NCBI GenBank assembly: GCA_020248265.1
Contig: JADCHX010000024.1
Span: 124,001 to 188,000, forward strand
Source: Rhodocyclaceae bacterium
Lineage (GTDB): Bacteria; Pseudomonadota; Gammaproteobacteria; Burkholderiales; CAIKXV01
Direction: 5' to 3'
DNA length: 64,000 bases
In this document: positions 1-9,166 of the stretch, piece by piece
How positions within the stretch are numbered: the first letter of the stretch is position 1
Layout of the letters: each line of letters begins with the position of its first letter
The notes under the pieces: model-generated
What the model was told of the DNA's origin: nothing
The model's database searches: none
What the model saw: the letters and a program-made list of their open reading frames with translations, nothing else
Made by a program: the position numbers and the translations under genes

Positions 1-482
1 CTGGTGCGCATCGCGGCCGGGTCCGACCCCGCCTGCGGTTCGGTCAACGCGAAGCAGCCGACCCACTCGCCGGTGGCCATGCGCGGCAGGTAGCGCTGCT
101 TCTGCTCGTCGTTGCCGAGGTCGACGATGCCCTTGGTGCTGATGCCGGTATGGTTGGCGATGACCGTAGAGAAACCGTAGTTGCTGCGGCCGAGTTCCTC
201 TTCCATCGCGCACTTGCCGGCCAGGTCGAGGCCGATGCCACCGTAGGCCTCGGGGATGGTCAGGCCGAACAGCCCGAGGTCGCGCGCCATCGCCATCAGG
301 TCGTCGGGGATGGTGTCGTTCTCCTCGATCCAGCGCGACCGGGTCTCGACCTCGGCCTCGATGAAACGGCGCAGTTCACGCTTGAGCAGCAGCACGTCGT
401 CGCCCAGCCCGCGGGCGAAACCGATGTCGGCGGCGGGCATCTCGCCGGCCGGCGTCTTCATGGAGGTATCGGGTGGGGTCAT
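1..482 (-). CDS. Acyl-CoA dehydrogenase, N-terminal part (runs off the left edge)
   Basis: Flavoprotein that would oxidise an acyl-CoA to the trans-2-enoyl-CoA and pass electrons to ETF. Only the first 160 codons are inside the window, so there is no stop codon. The visible part has the all-helical N-terminal domain and then the start of the FAD-contacting beta domain, with the family motif ALTEPQAGSD near the visible end. The start was chosen because AGGAG lies about 8 bases before the ATG at 482; a second in-frame ATG at 461 is less well placed. The gene begins 25 bases after the stop of the acyl-CoA ligase on the same strand, so the two probably form an operon that activates and then oxidises an acid. 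Substrate chain length cannot be told. Confidence 0.9.
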   Translation of the reverse strand, partial: MTPPDTSMKTPAGEMPAADIGFARGLGDDVLLLKRELRRFIEAEVETRSRWIEENDTIPDDLMAMARDLGLFGLTIPEAYGGIGLDLAGKCAMEEELGRSNYGFSTVIANHTGISTKGIVDLGNDEQKQRYLPRMATGEWVGCFALTEPQAGSDPAAMRT

Positions 483-507
483 GACAGCGGCTCCTGCGGA
501 GTGGGCA

Positions 508-2661
508 TCAGGCTTGCGTGTGCGGCTTGGCCAGCGCGTCGAGCGCGCGCACGCCGCGCCCCTGCTCGAGCACCACCAGCGGGTTGATGTCGAGCTCGGC
601 CAGTTCCTGCCTCAGGTCGATCGACAACGCAGACAGTTTCAGCAGCACGTCGACCACGGCATCGACATCCGCCTTCGGGCGACCGCGTGCGCCGTCGAGC
701 AGCGGGAAGCACTTGAGGTCGCGCAGCATCGACTCGGCCACCGAGCGGGTCAGCGGCGCGAGGCGGAACGACACGTCCTTGAACACCTCGGCGTAGATGC
801 CGCCCAGGCCGACCATCACCGCCGGCCCGAACAACGGGTCGTTCTGCACGCCGACGATCAGTTCGGTACCGCCGGACACCATCTCCTGCACCGACACGCC
901 GTCGATCACCGCGTCGGGCGCGTACGCCCTCGCACTGACGACGATCGCATCGAACGCGGCCTCGACGGCCGCCGCATCGGGCACGCCAATGCGCACGCCG
1001 CCAGCCTCGGTCTTGTGCGCGATGCCGGCCGACTGCACCTTCATCACCACCGGGAAGCCGATCTCCTTCGCTGCCGCGACCGCAGCCGCGCGATCCTTGG
1101 CCAGCACCTCGCGCGTGACCGGGATGCCATACGCCGAGACCAGGGCCTTGGCCTGGTACTCGGCGAGATCGGCGCTGCGGCCGGCGAGCATCGCCCTCGC
1201 ATCGGGGCGCTGCAGCGACAGCACCGGTTCGGCCTTCTCCTTCGCCCGGCGGCGCTGTGCTTCGGCGAACGTGGTGAGCGCCGCCAAAGCCTTGCCGCAC
1301 GACACTGGCGTCGAGAAGCGCGGCACCTTGCCTTCCTTCAGGATGCGGTAGGCCTCGGACGCGAACTTCTCGCGTGCGCTCCAGGCGGCGAGGATCGGCT
1401 TGGGCGTGCGTGCGCTCAGTTCCACCAGTTCCTTCGCGCGCTGGGTGGCGATATCGCCCTGCAGCGAGGCGAAGATGACGACGATCGAATCCACCGACGG
1501 GTCGTCGACGATGATCTGCATCGCCTGCGCCAGCATCTCGGGGTTGTTGAAGATACCCGCGGTGATGTCGATCGGGTTCTGCCACGAACCGAACGAGGGG
1601 ATGATGTCCTTCAGCGCCAGTTCGCTGTCTCGGGTGAGCGGCCCAACCGACAGGCCCGACTCGACGCACTGGTCAGCCATCAGGATGCCGCCGCCGCCGG
1701 AGATGGTGACGATCGCCACCCGGTTTCCCGCCGGCCGCTTGTCGCATTCGAACACCTGGGTGTAGTCGATCAGTTCGTTCGCATCGCGTACGCGGATCAT
1801 GCCGCGCTGGCGGAAAGCCGCCTCGTACAGCGCCAGTGCGCCGCCCAGGTTCGCGGTGTGCGAAGCCGCCGCGCGCTGGCCGACATCGGTGTTGCCGACC
1901 TTCCAGATCAGCACCGGTTTGTCGGCATCGAGCGCCTTGTCGCCGACCTCGAGCAGGCGATGCGCGTCCTTCACGCCCTCCATGTAGGCGCCGATGACCT
2001 TGGTCTGCGGATCCTGGGTGAACCACTCGATGAAGTCGGTGGTGGTCAGGCCCGACTCGTTGCCGGTGCTGACGATGCTGCGGAAGCCCAGGCCCGACTC
2101 TTCCGCCAGGATGATCACGCCGTAGCCGAAGCCGCCGGATTGCGTCGTCATCGACAGCGAGCCCTGGCGGAAGTTGTCGCCGGAGAACGCCGAGCCGAAG
2201 CCGGCGTAGACGTCGTCGGTGACGCCGATCATGCCCTGGCAGTTCGGCCCTACTACCGCGATGGAATACTCGCGCGCGATCGCGGCGATCTCTTTCTGCA
2301 GCGCGAGGCCTTCGGCACCGGTCTCGGCGAAGCCGGAACTGAAGATGATGCAGAACGGGATGCCCTTCTTCCCCACCTCGCGCAGCATCTGCGGCACGCG
2401 CGCGGCGGCGACGAGGATCAGCGCGAGATCGGGCACCTCGGGCAGCGATTCGACCGACGGGTAGCACTTGACGCCTTCGACCGTGTCGTACTTCGGGTTG
2501 ACCGGGTACAGCGTGCCCTTGTAGCCATGCTTCGCCAGCGACCAGGCGGGCTGCCCGCTGATCGTCTTCACGTTCTGCGACGCGCCCAGGATGGCGACCG
2601 AGCGCGGGTTGAACAACCGTTCCAGGTCGGAACGGCCACCGGTATTCGTCTGCTTGCCCAT
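508..2661 (-). CDS. Acetate--CoA ligase family protein (NDP-forming acyl-CoA synthetase, fused alpha/beta)
   Basis: Predicted 717-residue cytoplasmic enzyme joining a carboxylic acid to CoA with NTP hydrolysed to NDP and phosphate. The N-terminal CoA-binding Rossmann domain begins near residue 17 (RSVAILGAS), a succinyl-CoA-ligase-like domain follows ([11 protein letters not shown]), and the C-terminal third is an ATP-grasp domain with the [10 protein letters not shown] motif typical of this family. The length fits single-chain alpha-beta fusions. The start at 2661 has a strong GGAGGAG ribosome site; longer upstream frames run into the tsaD leader. It is followed closely by an acyl-CoA dehydrogenase gene, which suggests activation of a substrate for beta-oxidation-like chemistry. 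Substrate unknown. Confidence 0.92.
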   Translation of the reverse strand: MGKQTNTGGRSDLERLFNPRSVAILGASQNVKTISGQPAWSLAKHGYKGTLYPVNPKYDTVEGVKCYPSVESLPEVPDLALILVAAARVPQMLREVGKKGIPFCIIFSSGFAETGAEGLALQKEIAAIAREYSIAVVGPNCQGMIGVTDDVYAGFGSAFSGDNFRQGSLSMTTQSGGFGYGVIILAEESGLGFRSIVSTGNESGLTTTDFIEWFTQDPQTKVIGAYMEGVKDAHRLLEVGDKALDADKPVLIWKVGNTDVGQRAAASHTANLGGALALYEAAFRQRGMIRVRDANELIDYTQVFECDKRPAGNRVAIVTISGGGGILMADQCVESGLSVGPLTRDSELALKDIIPSFGSWQNPIDITAGIFNNPEMLAQAMQIIVDDPSVDSIVVIFASLQGDIATQRAKELVELSARTPKPILAAWSAREKFASEAYRILKEGKVPRFSTPVSCGKALAALTTFAEAQRRRAKEKAEPVLSLQRPDARAMLAGRSADLAEYQAKALVSAYGIPVTREVLAKDRAAAVAAAKEIGFPVVMKVQSAGIAHKTEAGGVRIGVPDAAAVEAAFDAIVVSARAYAPDAVIDGVSVQEMVSGGTELIVGVQNDPLFGPAVMVGLGGIYAEVFKDVSFRLAPLTRSVAESMLRDLKCFPLLDGARGRPKADVDAVVDVLLKLSALSIDLRQELAELDINPLVVLEQGRGVRALDALAKPHTQA

Positions 2662-2764
2662 CGAAAGCTCCTCCGTCATTCCGTCGATGATAGCGGATGG
2701 ACCCGGCACGGACCCGCTAGAATGCCCGGCCCGGCGCGACCTGGCGCCGGCTGACGGGGATGGC
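2662..2764. promoter_or_regulatory. Divergent intergenic region with candidate -10 elements
   Basis: This 103-base gap separates the acyl-CoA ligase gene (leftward) from tsaD (rightward) and must hold both promoters unless they lie in coding sequence. A TAGAAT hexamer at 2718-2723 is a plausible -10 for tsaD and a TATCAT hexamer on the minus strand at 2692-2687 a plausible -10 for the ligase. Neither has a recognisable TTGACA-like -35, so both are tentative. Confidence 0.3.
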
Positions 2765-3802
2765 ATGCGGGTCCTGGGTATCGAGACATCCTGCGACGAG
2801 ACCGGCGTCGCGCTGGTCGACGGCGAGCGCGGTCTGCTCGCGCACGCGCTGCACTCCCAGGTCGACCTGCACGAGGCTTATGGCGGCGTGGTGCCGGAAC
2901 TTGCCTCGCGCGACCATGTGCGCCGGCTGCTGCCACTGACCCGCAAGGTGCTCGCCGAGGCCGACTGCACGCTCGCCGACCTCGATGCGATCGCGGTCAC
3001 CGAGGGCCCGGGGCTGGCAGGCGCGCTGCTGGTGGGCACCAGCGTCGCCCATGCGCTCGGCTATGCGCTGCGCATCCCGGTGATCCCGATCCACCACCTC
3101 GAGGGCCACCTGCTGTCGCCGCTGATCTCGGAGCCCGACCTTGCGTTTCCCTTCGTCGCGCTGCTGGTCTCGGGCGGGCACAGCCAGTTGATGCGGGTAG
3201 GCGGCGTCGGCGACTATGAACTGCTGGGCGACACGCTCGACGACGCGGCGGGCGAGGCGTTCGACAAGACGGCGAAACTGCTCGGCCTGGGTTACCCCGG
3301 TGGACCTGCGGTGGCGAAGGCCGCCCTGGCAGGCAAGGCCGGGCGCCTGAAGCTGCCGCGTCCGATGATCGCCAGCAACGACCTCGAGATGAGCTTCAGC
3401 GGCCTGAAGACCGCCGTGCTGACGCTGGTGCGCGCGCAGCCGGCACTGACTGCGGCAACCGTAGCCGACATCGCAGCCGAGTTCCAGGAAGCGGTCACCG
3501 ACGTGCTGTGCGCCAAGTCGATCGATGCGCTCGTGCGCACCGGCCTCGACACGCTGGTGGTCGCCGGTGGCGTCGGCGCCAACCTGCGACTGCGCGAGAA
3601 GCTCGATGCCGCGGCGCGCCGGCGCGGCGCGCGCGTGGTCTATCCGCCGGTCGCGCTGTGCACCGACAACGGCGCGATGATCGCCTGGGCAGGCGCGCTG
3701 CGCCTGCGCGAAGGAAGCCTGCCGGCTGCGGCCAACGATGGCGGCGCCCGCGGCTTCGGGGTGCGTCCGCGCTGGCCCCTCGATTCGCTGCAGCGTCCCT
3801 GA
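2765..3802 (+). CDS. tsaD: tRNA N6-adenosine threonylcarbamoyltransferase TsaD
   Basis: Transfers the threonylcarbamoyl group from TC-AMP to A37 of ANN-decoding tRNAs, together with TsaB and TsaE, in the cytoplasm. The 345-residue product has the ASKHA fold, with the opening [12 protein letters not shown] and the iron-binding H-x-E-x-H motif at residues 111-115 (HLEGH), the same numbering as E. coli TsaD. The C-terminal part has the nucleotide-binding segment [13 protein letters not shown]. The ATG at 2765 is preceded by GGGGA. It is divergent from the acyl-CoA ligase gene and convergent with plsY; tsaD and plsY are commonly close in betaproteobacteria. Confidence 0.97.
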   Translation: MRVLGIETSCDETGVALVDGERGLLAHALHSQVDLHEAYGGVVPELASRDHVRRLLPLTRKVLAEADCTLADLDAIAVTEGPGLAGALLVGTSVAHALGYALRIPVIPIHHLEGHLLSPLISEPDLAFPFVALLVSGGHSQLMRVGGVGDYELLGDTLDDAAGEAFDKTAKLLGLGYPGGPAVAKAALAGKAGRLKLPRPMIASNDLEMSFSGLKTAVLTLVRAQPALTAATVADIAAEFQEAVTDVLCAKSIDALVRTGLDTLVVAGGVGANLRLREKLDAAARRRGARVVYPPVALCTDNGAMIAWAGALRLREGSLPAAANDGGARGFGVRPRWPLDSLQRP

Positions 3803-3812
3803 ACACAAGGCA

Positions 3813-3832
3813 TAGCTGCGCAGGCGCAGCTA
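3813..3832. terminator. Hairpin between convergent tsaD and plsY
   Basis: A perfect 9-base inverted repeat (TAGCTGCGC and its complement) with a two-base gap sits 10 bases after the tsaD stop and includes the plsY stop codon. It could fold in transcripts from either side. There is no T-run on either flank, so this is at best a weak or Rho-assisted terminator. Confidence 0.4.
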
Positions 3833-4471
3833 CTGCTGCGCGGTCGGACCTTCCTTGCCAGCCTTGCCACCGAAACCGCTTTCGCTACCCGACAGCAGCT
3901 TGCGGATGTTCGACCGGTGGCGCCAGACCAGCAGCACCCCGATCGCGCCGATCGTGGCGAGGTACTCGCCGGGCATGGCCAGCCACCAGGCGAGCGGCAG
4001 CGCCGCGGCAGTGGCGACCAGCGCCGCCAGCGACGACAGCTTCAACCCGACCGCCAGCACCAGCCAGATCACCAGCAGGCCCAGCCCGAGCCAGGGGTTC
4101 AGCGCGAACAGCACGCCCGCGGCAGTCGCCACGCCCTTGCCGCCGATGAAGCGGAAGAACACCGGGTACAGGTGGCCGAGGAACACCGCCAGCGCCACCA
4201 GCGCGATCGTGGTGTCGGTGTATCCCTGCGCCGGCGCGAGCCACTGCGCGAGCGCGACAGCCAGCCAGCCCTTCAGGCCGTCGCCGGCGAGCGTCAGGAT
4301 CGCCGCAGCCTTGCGGCCGGAGCGCAGCACGTTGGTCGCGCCCGGGTTCTTCGAACCGTAGGTGCGCGGGTCGGGCAGGCCGAACCAGCGGCTGACGATC
4401 ACGGCGAACGAGATGGAGCCGATCAGGTAGGCAGCCAGGATGATCAGCAGGTCGGCGGATGTATCGAGCAT
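3830..4471 (-). CDS. plsY: Glycerol-3-phosphate acyltransferase PlsY
   Basis: Inner-membrane enzyme of 213 residues that acylates sn-glycerol-3-phosphate with acyl-phosphate, the first step in phospholipid synthesis. Five hydrophobic segments are visible. The family motifs are present: GSISFAVIVSR, then GSKNPGATNV in the first cytoplasmic loop, and the glycine-rich FIGGKGVAT further on. The ATG at 4471 starts directly before the first membrane segment; a longer frame to 4567 would add an unlikely extension and overlap folB. It is convergent with tsaD and divergent from folB, with a 49-base gap to the folB start chosen here. Confidence 0.96.
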   Translation of the reverse strand: MLDTSADLLIILAAYLIGSISFAVIVSRWFGLPDPRTYGSKNPGATNVLRSGRKAAAILTLAGDGLKGWLAVALAQWLAPAQGYTDTTIALVALAVFLGHLYPVFFRFIGGKGVATAAGVLFALNPWLGLGLLVIWLVLAVGLKLSSLAALVATAAALPLAWWLAMPGEYLATIGAIGVLLVWRHRSNIRKLLSGSESGFGGKAGKEGPTAQQ

Positions 4472-4520
4472 ACGTCCAGTGTAGCGCGACCGCCCGATGC
4501 TCGCTAACATCGACCGGACC

Positions 4521-4910
4521 ATGGACACCGCAACCGCATCCCTCCCCGCCCCGGACACCATCTTCATCCGGGAACTGCGCCACCAGACGCTGGTCGGGGT
4601 CTATCCCTGGGAGCGTGAGGCGACGCAGGCGGTAGAGATCGACATCGACTTCGACCTGCCGGGCCGCCATGCCGCCGACAGCCATGAACTCGCCGACACC
4701 ATCGACTACAGCAAGGTGGTCGCGCGGGTGCGTGCAATCCTCGACCACCACGATGCCCAGCTGCTCGAGGCGCTCGCCGAGCTGATCGCCACCACCTTGC
4801 TTGGCGAGTTCGGCATGCCGCGGCTGCGGCTGTCGCTGGCGAAGCTGAACCTGATGCCGGGTGTGAAGAAGCTGGGGATCACGATCGAGCGGCGGGCGGC
4901 CGAAGTCTGA
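4521..4910 (+). CDS. folB: Dihydroneopterin aldolase FolB
   Basis: Cytoplasmic folate-pathway enzyme that cleaves 7,8-dihydroneopterin to 6-hydroxymethyl-dihydropterin and glycolaldehyde. The 129-residue product has the usual FolB landmarks: GVYPWERE with the pterin-contacting Glu near residue 31, the Tyr in DTIDYSK near residue 63, and the Lys-containing KLNLMPGVKKLG segment near the C-terminus. The length matches the family. Two ATGs are possible, 4497 and 4521; neither has a clear ribosome site, and the shorter form was chosen because homologous chains begin close to the TIFIREL strand. It shares a divergent promoter region with plsY. Confidence 0.93.
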   Translation: MDTATASLPAPDTIFIRELRHQTLVGVYPWEREATQAVEIDIDFDLPGRHAADSHELADTIDYSKVVARVRAILDHHDAQLLEALAELIATTLLGEFGMPRLRLSLAKLNLMPGVKKLGITIERRAAEV

Positions 4911-4936
4911 CCCGGCGGCCAGAGGCACTGCCGGGA

Positions 4937-5902
4937 TCAGTTGTCGATCACCACCCCGGTCGCCTTCACCAGCCGCGCATACTTCGCCAGTTCGCTGCGC
5001 AGGAACGCGTCGAACTCCTCGGGCGTGCCGCCACCGATGTCGGTGCCGACGGCCACCAGCTTCTCGCGGATCGCTGGCTCCTTCATCACCCGGTTCGCGT
5101 CGGCATTGATCTGGTTCACCAACGCCCGCGGCGTCGCGCCGGGAGCCATCAGACCGTACCAGTTGGTCATCTCGAAACCCTTCAGCCCGAGTTCTTCGAG
5201 GGTTGGCACATCCGGCAGCTGGCTGGCGCGGCGCGGGGTAGTCACCGCCAGCGCACGCAGCTTGCCGTTGCGGATGTGCTCGAGAACCGGCGGCATGGTG
5301 TCGAAGTTGAGCGACACATGGCCGCCGATCAGGTCCTGGATCGCCTGGCCGCTGCCCTTGAACGGCACGTGGATCAGCTTCGTGCCGGTGAGATTCATGA
5401 ACATCTCGCCGGCCAGGTGCTGCGTGCTGCCGGTGCCCGAGGAGGCGAAGGTCAGCGCACCCGGCTTCGCACGCGCGAGCGAGATCAGTTCCTTCACCGA
5501 CTTCGCCGGCAGCGACGGATGAAGCACCAGCACGTTCGGCACATAGCCGACGTAGACGACGGTCGCGAGGTCCTTCAGCGTGTCGTAGGGCATGCGCCGG
5601 AACACGTTCGGCGCGATCGCGTTCGAGTTCACATGGCCCATCAGCAGCGTGTAGCCATCGGCGGGTGCCTTTGCGACGAAGTCGGCGCCGATGGTGCCGG
5701 CTGCACCGGCGCGGTTCTCGACCAGCACCGGCTGGCCCCAGACCTCGCCCAGACGCTGACCGAGTACGCGCGCCACGAAATCGGTGCCGCCACCGGGCGC
5801 GAAGCCGACAATGATGCGTACCGGCTTGGCGGGGAACGACTGCGCAACGGCGATCGGGACAGCGCAGACCAGCGCCAACGGAATCAGCAGGGTGCGGACC
5901 AC
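4937..5902 (-). CDS. Tripartite tricarboxylate transporter receptor (Bug/TctC family)
   Basis: Periplasmic solute-binding receptor of 321 residues. It begins with a signal peptide (about 19 residues ending AVAQS), then the family motif PVRIIVGFAPGGGTDFVAR, a GQPVLVENRAGAAGTIG segment and PADGYTLLMG, all hallmarks of Bug proteins. These bind carboxylates, amino acid derivatives or aromatic acids for uptake or sensing. The start is a GTG at 5902 with a GGAGGAG ribosome site seven bases before it; a start further upstream would hide the signal peptide. No TctA/TctB membrane genes are nearby, so this is an orphan receptor. Neighbours (folB, xerD) give no clue to its ligand. Confidence 0.93.
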   Translation of the reverse strand: MVRTLLIPLALVCAVPIAVAQSFPAKPVRIIVGFAPGGGTDFVARVLGQRLGEVWGQPVLVENRAGAAGTIGADFVAKAPADGYTLLMGHVNSNAIAPNVFRRMPYDTLKDLATVVYVGYVPNVLVLHPSLPAKSVKELISLARAKPGALTFASSGTGSTQHLAGEMFMNLTGTKLIHVPFKGSGQAIQDLIGGHVSLNFDTMPPVLEHIRNGKLRALAVTTPRRASQLPDVPTLEELGLKGFEMTNWYGLMAPGATPRALVNQINADANRVMKEPAIREKLVAVGTDIGGGTPEEFDAFLRSELAKYARLVKATGVVIDN

Positions 5903-6027
5903 AGGTTCTCCTCCTGACGCGCCAGGCGCGTCGTCGTCACCAACTGGGAACGCCGGTCTTTGCCGACGCTGCGCATCATCGCCGATCGCGGCGGCGATCG
6001 GCAACCTTGCCGCGCTGACCGCACGGC

Positions 6028-6987
6028 TCAGCCGCGCGGATGGTGCTTGCGATGCACGTCCTTCAGCCGCTCGCGCGCGACATGGGTGTAGATCTGCGTC
6101 GTCGAGATGTCCGCATGACCAAGCAGCAACTGCACCACGCGCAGGTCTGCGCCGTGGTTCACGAGGTGGGTCGCGAACGCATGGCGCAGCACGTGCGGCG
6201 AGATCGCCTGCACGATCCCGGCGGTGCGCCCGTGCAGCTTGATCCGGTACCAGAACGCCTGGCGCGTCATCGCCTCGCCCCGCCCGGTCACGAACAGGGC
6301 GGTACTCTGGCGTGCACCGAGGATGTCGCCGCGCCCCTGCGCCAGGTAGCGCGCCAGCCAGGCCAGCGACGCCTCGCCCAGCGGCACCAGCCGCTCCTTC
6401 GAGCCTTTGCCCACGACCCGCACCACGCCCATCTCGCGGCTCACCTGCGGCAGGGTCAGCGATACCAGTTCGGTCACGCGCAGGCCGGTCGCGTACAGCA
6501 CCTCGAGCATCGCCCGGTCGCGCAGCCCGACCGGGTGCTGGATGTCCGGCGCTTCGAGCAGTGCTTCGACCTGCGCCTCGGACAGGCTGTGCGGCAGCGC
6601 GCGCATATGCCTGGGCGCGTCGATCTCCAGCGTTGGATCGACCGGCACCCGGCCACGGACCAGCATGAAGCGATAGAAGCGCTTCATCGCCGACAGCAGC
6701 CGGCCACTGCTCGATGCACGCGCGCCGATGCGTACCCGGTGCGCCAGGTATTCGAGCAGTTCGGCCCGGCCGGCGGCCAGCAGCGTGGTCGATCGCGGCG
6801 GCTGCGCCAGCCAGTCGGCGAACTGGGCGAGGTCGCGCCGGTAGCTGTCGATCGAGTTGCGTGCCAGCCCGTCCTCCAGCCAGATCGCATCGCAGAACTC
6901 GTCCAGTTCCGCCCCTCCGGGCGCGCTGCTGGCGGCAGCAGCCCTGGCCGTCGCCCGAGCCCCCTCACCGTGGACGGAGGCTCCCAT
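6028..6987 (-). CDS. xerD: Tyrosine site-specific recombinase XerD
   Basis: Cytoplasmic recombinase that, with XerC, resolves chromosome dimers at dif near the terminus. The 319-residue protein has an N-terminal SAM-like DNA-binding domain (about 28-115) and a C-terminal catalytic domain with the full active-site set: Arg170 (GLRVTEL), Lys194 (GKGSKER), His265 and Arg268 (HVLRHAF), His291 (GHADIS) and the nucleophile Tyr300 (QIYTHV). The first 25 residues are poorly conserved, so the true start may be further in. The gene lies one base after the stop of the TRAP permease gene on the same strand, an odd operon partner. Confidence 0.94.
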   Translation of the reverse strand: MGASVHGEGARATARAAAASSAPGGAELDEFCDAIWLEDGLARNSIDSYRRDLAQFADWLAQPPRSTTLLAAGRAELLEYLAHRVRIGARASSSGRLLSAMKRFYRFMLVRGRVPVDPTLEIDAPRHMRALPHSLSEAQVEALLEAPDIQHPVGLRDRAMLEVLYATGLRVTELVSLTLPQVSREMGVVRVVGKGSKERLVPLGEASLAWLARYLAQGRGDILGARQSTALFVTGRGEAMTRQAFWYRIKLHGRTAGIVQAISPHVLRHAFATHLVNHGADLRVVQLLLGHADISTTQIYTHVARERLKDVHRKHHPRG

Positions 6988-6988
6988 C

Positions 6989-9151
6989 TCAGGCGGCGCC
7001 CGCCCCGGGGGCCGGGCCAGGCGGCAGGTTACGCCGCAGGAACTGGCTCGCTGCCGCGACGGTGATGCAGGCGAAACCGAGCAGGTCGGTCACGGTCGAC
7101 ATGAAAATCAGCAGCACGCCGCCACCCACCAGCAGCCAGCGCTCGAACCGGCCTGTCCTGCGCAGCAGCCAGCCCTGTGCACCGGCGGCGAGCGCACAGA
7201 TGCCGATCAGCGCGGTCATGCATACCCAGGCCACGTCGAGCCAGTCGCCCCCGACCGGCACCTTCAGCAGCAGGCTGACCCCGGCGGGATCGAGCACGAA
7301 CATGAACGGCACGACGAACGCGGGCATCACGTACTTCCACGACTGGAGCGTGGTCTTGTAGGCATCGCCGCCGGTGATCGCCGCGGCCGCGAAGGGCGAC
7401 AGTGCGGTCGGCGGCGACACTTCAGACAGCACCGCGTAGTAGAAGATGAACATGTGCGCGGCGAAGTCGGGCACGCCGAGCTTGATCAGCGCCGGTGCTG
7501 CGACCACCGCGCAGATGATGTACGAAGCCGTGACCGGCACCGCCAGGCCGACGATCCAGACGATCAGCGCGGTGAAGATGGTCGTGAACAGCAGCCGGGT
7601 GTTCGCGAACACCGCCTCGCCGGGCGACAGGCCGACCGCCTGGAACGCGGCAACGAAGCCGCCCGCGAACACCTCGGCATAGCCGATCACGATCGAGCTG
7701 AACTTCAGGCCCAGCCCGGTCAGGGTGACGATGCCTACGATGATGCCCGCCGCGGCACAGGTAACCCCGACATTGAGCATGCCGACCGTACCGTCGCGCA
7801 GCGCGAGCGCCAGCCGGGAATCGCGCAGGTTCGTCCAGAGCGCGGCGGGCCGCAGGCCGCGCGGAGAGAACAGCGCGTAGGGCAGCAGCGCGCAGTCGCG
7901 GTGCAGGAAGCTCACCGCAAAGGCGGTGACGATGGCCCAGAACACGGACGCCGTCGGCGAATAGCCCCACATCATGTAGAGGACGATCGCCACCAGCGAC
8001 AGGAAGTGGAACCAGTAGGTCCTGAGCAGGTGCCATACCGACAGTGGATTGTCGACGACCGCGTCGCTGCCGCCGTACTTGCGCGCATCCAGTTCCACCA
8101 TCAGGAACAGGCTGAAGTAGTAGAGCAGCGTCGGGATGATCGCCATCTGGATCACGTCCAGATACGAGATGCGCAGGAACTCGGCGATGATGAAGGCAGC
8201 CGCGCCGAGCACGGGCGGCGAGATGATCGCGCCCAGCCCGCCTGCGGCGAGCAGGCCACCGGCCGGGTTCGGCGGATAGCCGGCCTTCTTCAGCATCGGA
8301 TATGCGACCGAGCCGATGGTCACCGTGGTCGCCACGCCCGAGCCCGAAGGCCCGCCGAGCAGGAACGACGCCAGCACTACGGTGCGCCCGGCATTGGTCG
8401 GCTTCGAGCCCATCGCGGCGAACGAGAAGTCGAGAAAGAACTTGCCCGCGCCGGAAAACTGCAGGAAGGCGCCGTAGATGCAGAACAGGATGATCAGAGA
8501 CGAGGAGACGTCCACGGCCGTGCCATAGACGCCGTCGACCGTCATGTAGAGCGTGGCTGCCAGCCGGGAGAGGTCGTAGCCGCGATGCGTCCACGGTTGC
8601 GGAAGCCACGGCCCGGCGAACGCGTAGGCGATGAACACGGCCAGCACGACCACCATCACCCAGCCTGTGGTGCGCCGCGTCGCCTCCAGCAGCAGCAGGA
8701 TCAGCAACCAGCCCATCACCACGTCCATCGTGGTCGGGGAAATGGTGCGGTAGGCGAAATCCCAGCCTTCGACCAGCACGTACACCAGCGTCGACAGGCT
8801 GGCCAGCGCTAACACCCAGTCCCACCACATCATCCGGTTGCGATAGCGGCGCGCGACCGGAAACAGCAGGAAGGCCAGGAACAGCACCAGCGCCACATGC
8901 GCGGTGCGGAAGAACTGCGCCGGCACGACCTCGATCGCGCCGTACAGGTGGAACAGCGAGACGCCGATCGCGACGAGCGTGAGGAAGCCGCCCAGCCAGC
9001 CACCGTGGCGGTGCAGGGCCCCCTCCTCGGCTTCGATCAGCTCGTTGACCTTCCGCCCGACGGCCCCGTCGAGTACCACCGCCTCGCCGGGAACGGCGGG
9101 CGCCCCGGCGGCGGCCGGCACGCCGTCCGCCCTGCCCGCCTGCATCGACAC
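6989..9151 (-). CDS. TRAP transporter fused permease (4TM/12TM, TAXI-associated)
   Basis: Inner-membrane secondary transporter of about 720 residues fusing the small DctQ-like and large DctM-like subunits. A cytoplasmic tail of about 50 residues is followed by some sixteen or more hydrophobic segments; the glycine-rich segment SFLLGGPSGSGVATTVTIGSVA and the later FYYAVLSEVSPPTALSPFAA are typical of the large-subunit domain. It works with the TAXI-type receptor encoded just upstream and probably takes up an organic acid using an ion gradient. The start shown is a GTG at 9151; an ATG at 9145 is equally possible since neither has a strong ribosome site. Translation probably follows the receptor gene 15 bases upstream. 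Confidence 0.94.
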   Translation of the reverse strand: MSMQAGRADGVPAAAGAPAVPGEAVVLDGAVGRKVNELIEAEEGALHRHGGWLGGFLTLVAIGVSLFHLYGAIEVVPAQFFRTAHVALVLFLAFLLFPVARRYRNRMMWWDWVLALASLSTLVYVLVEGWDFAYRTISPTTMDVVMGWLLILLLLEATRRTTGWVMVVVLAVFIAYAFAGPWLPQPWTHRGYDLSRLAATLYMTVDGVYGTAVDVSSSLIILFCIYGAFLQFSGAGKFFLDFSFAAMGSKPTNAGRTVVLASFLLGGPSGSGVATTVTIGSVAYPMLKKAGYPPNPAGGLLAAGGLGAIISPPVLGAAAFIIAEFLRISYLDVIQMAIIPTLLYYFSLFLMVELDARKYGGSDAVVDNPLSVWHLLRTYWFHFLSLVAIVLYMMWGYSPTASVFWAIVTAFAVSFLHRDCALLPYALFSPRGLRPAALWTNLRDSRLALALRDGTVGMLNVGVTCAAAGIIVGIVTLTGLGLKFSSIVIGYAEVFAGGFVAAFQAVGLSPGEAVFANTRLLFTTIFTALIVWIVGLAVPVTASYIICAVVAAPALIKLGVPDFAAHMFIFYYAVLSEVSPPTALSPFAAAAITGGDAYKTTLQSWKYVMPAFVVPFMFVLDPAGVSLLLKVPVGGDWLDVAWVCMTALIGICALAAGAQGWLLRRTGRFERWLLVGGGVLLIFMSTVTDLLGFACITVAAASQFLRRNLPPGPAPGAGAA

Positions 9152-9166
9152 GCCGCGCGCGCCCGG

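Noticed and set aside
256-2754. An 832-codon open frame on the plus strand opposite the acyl-CoA ligase gene
   Set aside because: Rich in Arg, His, Gln and Ala with no domain motifs; it is the usual antisense open frame of a high-GC gene, and the minus-strand product is a full-length recognisable enzyme.
4912-4936. CCCGGC/GCCGGG inverted repeat between folB and the first Bug gene as a terminator
   Set aside because: Six-base arms with a 13-base loop and no T-run; expected by chance in such GC-rich DNA.
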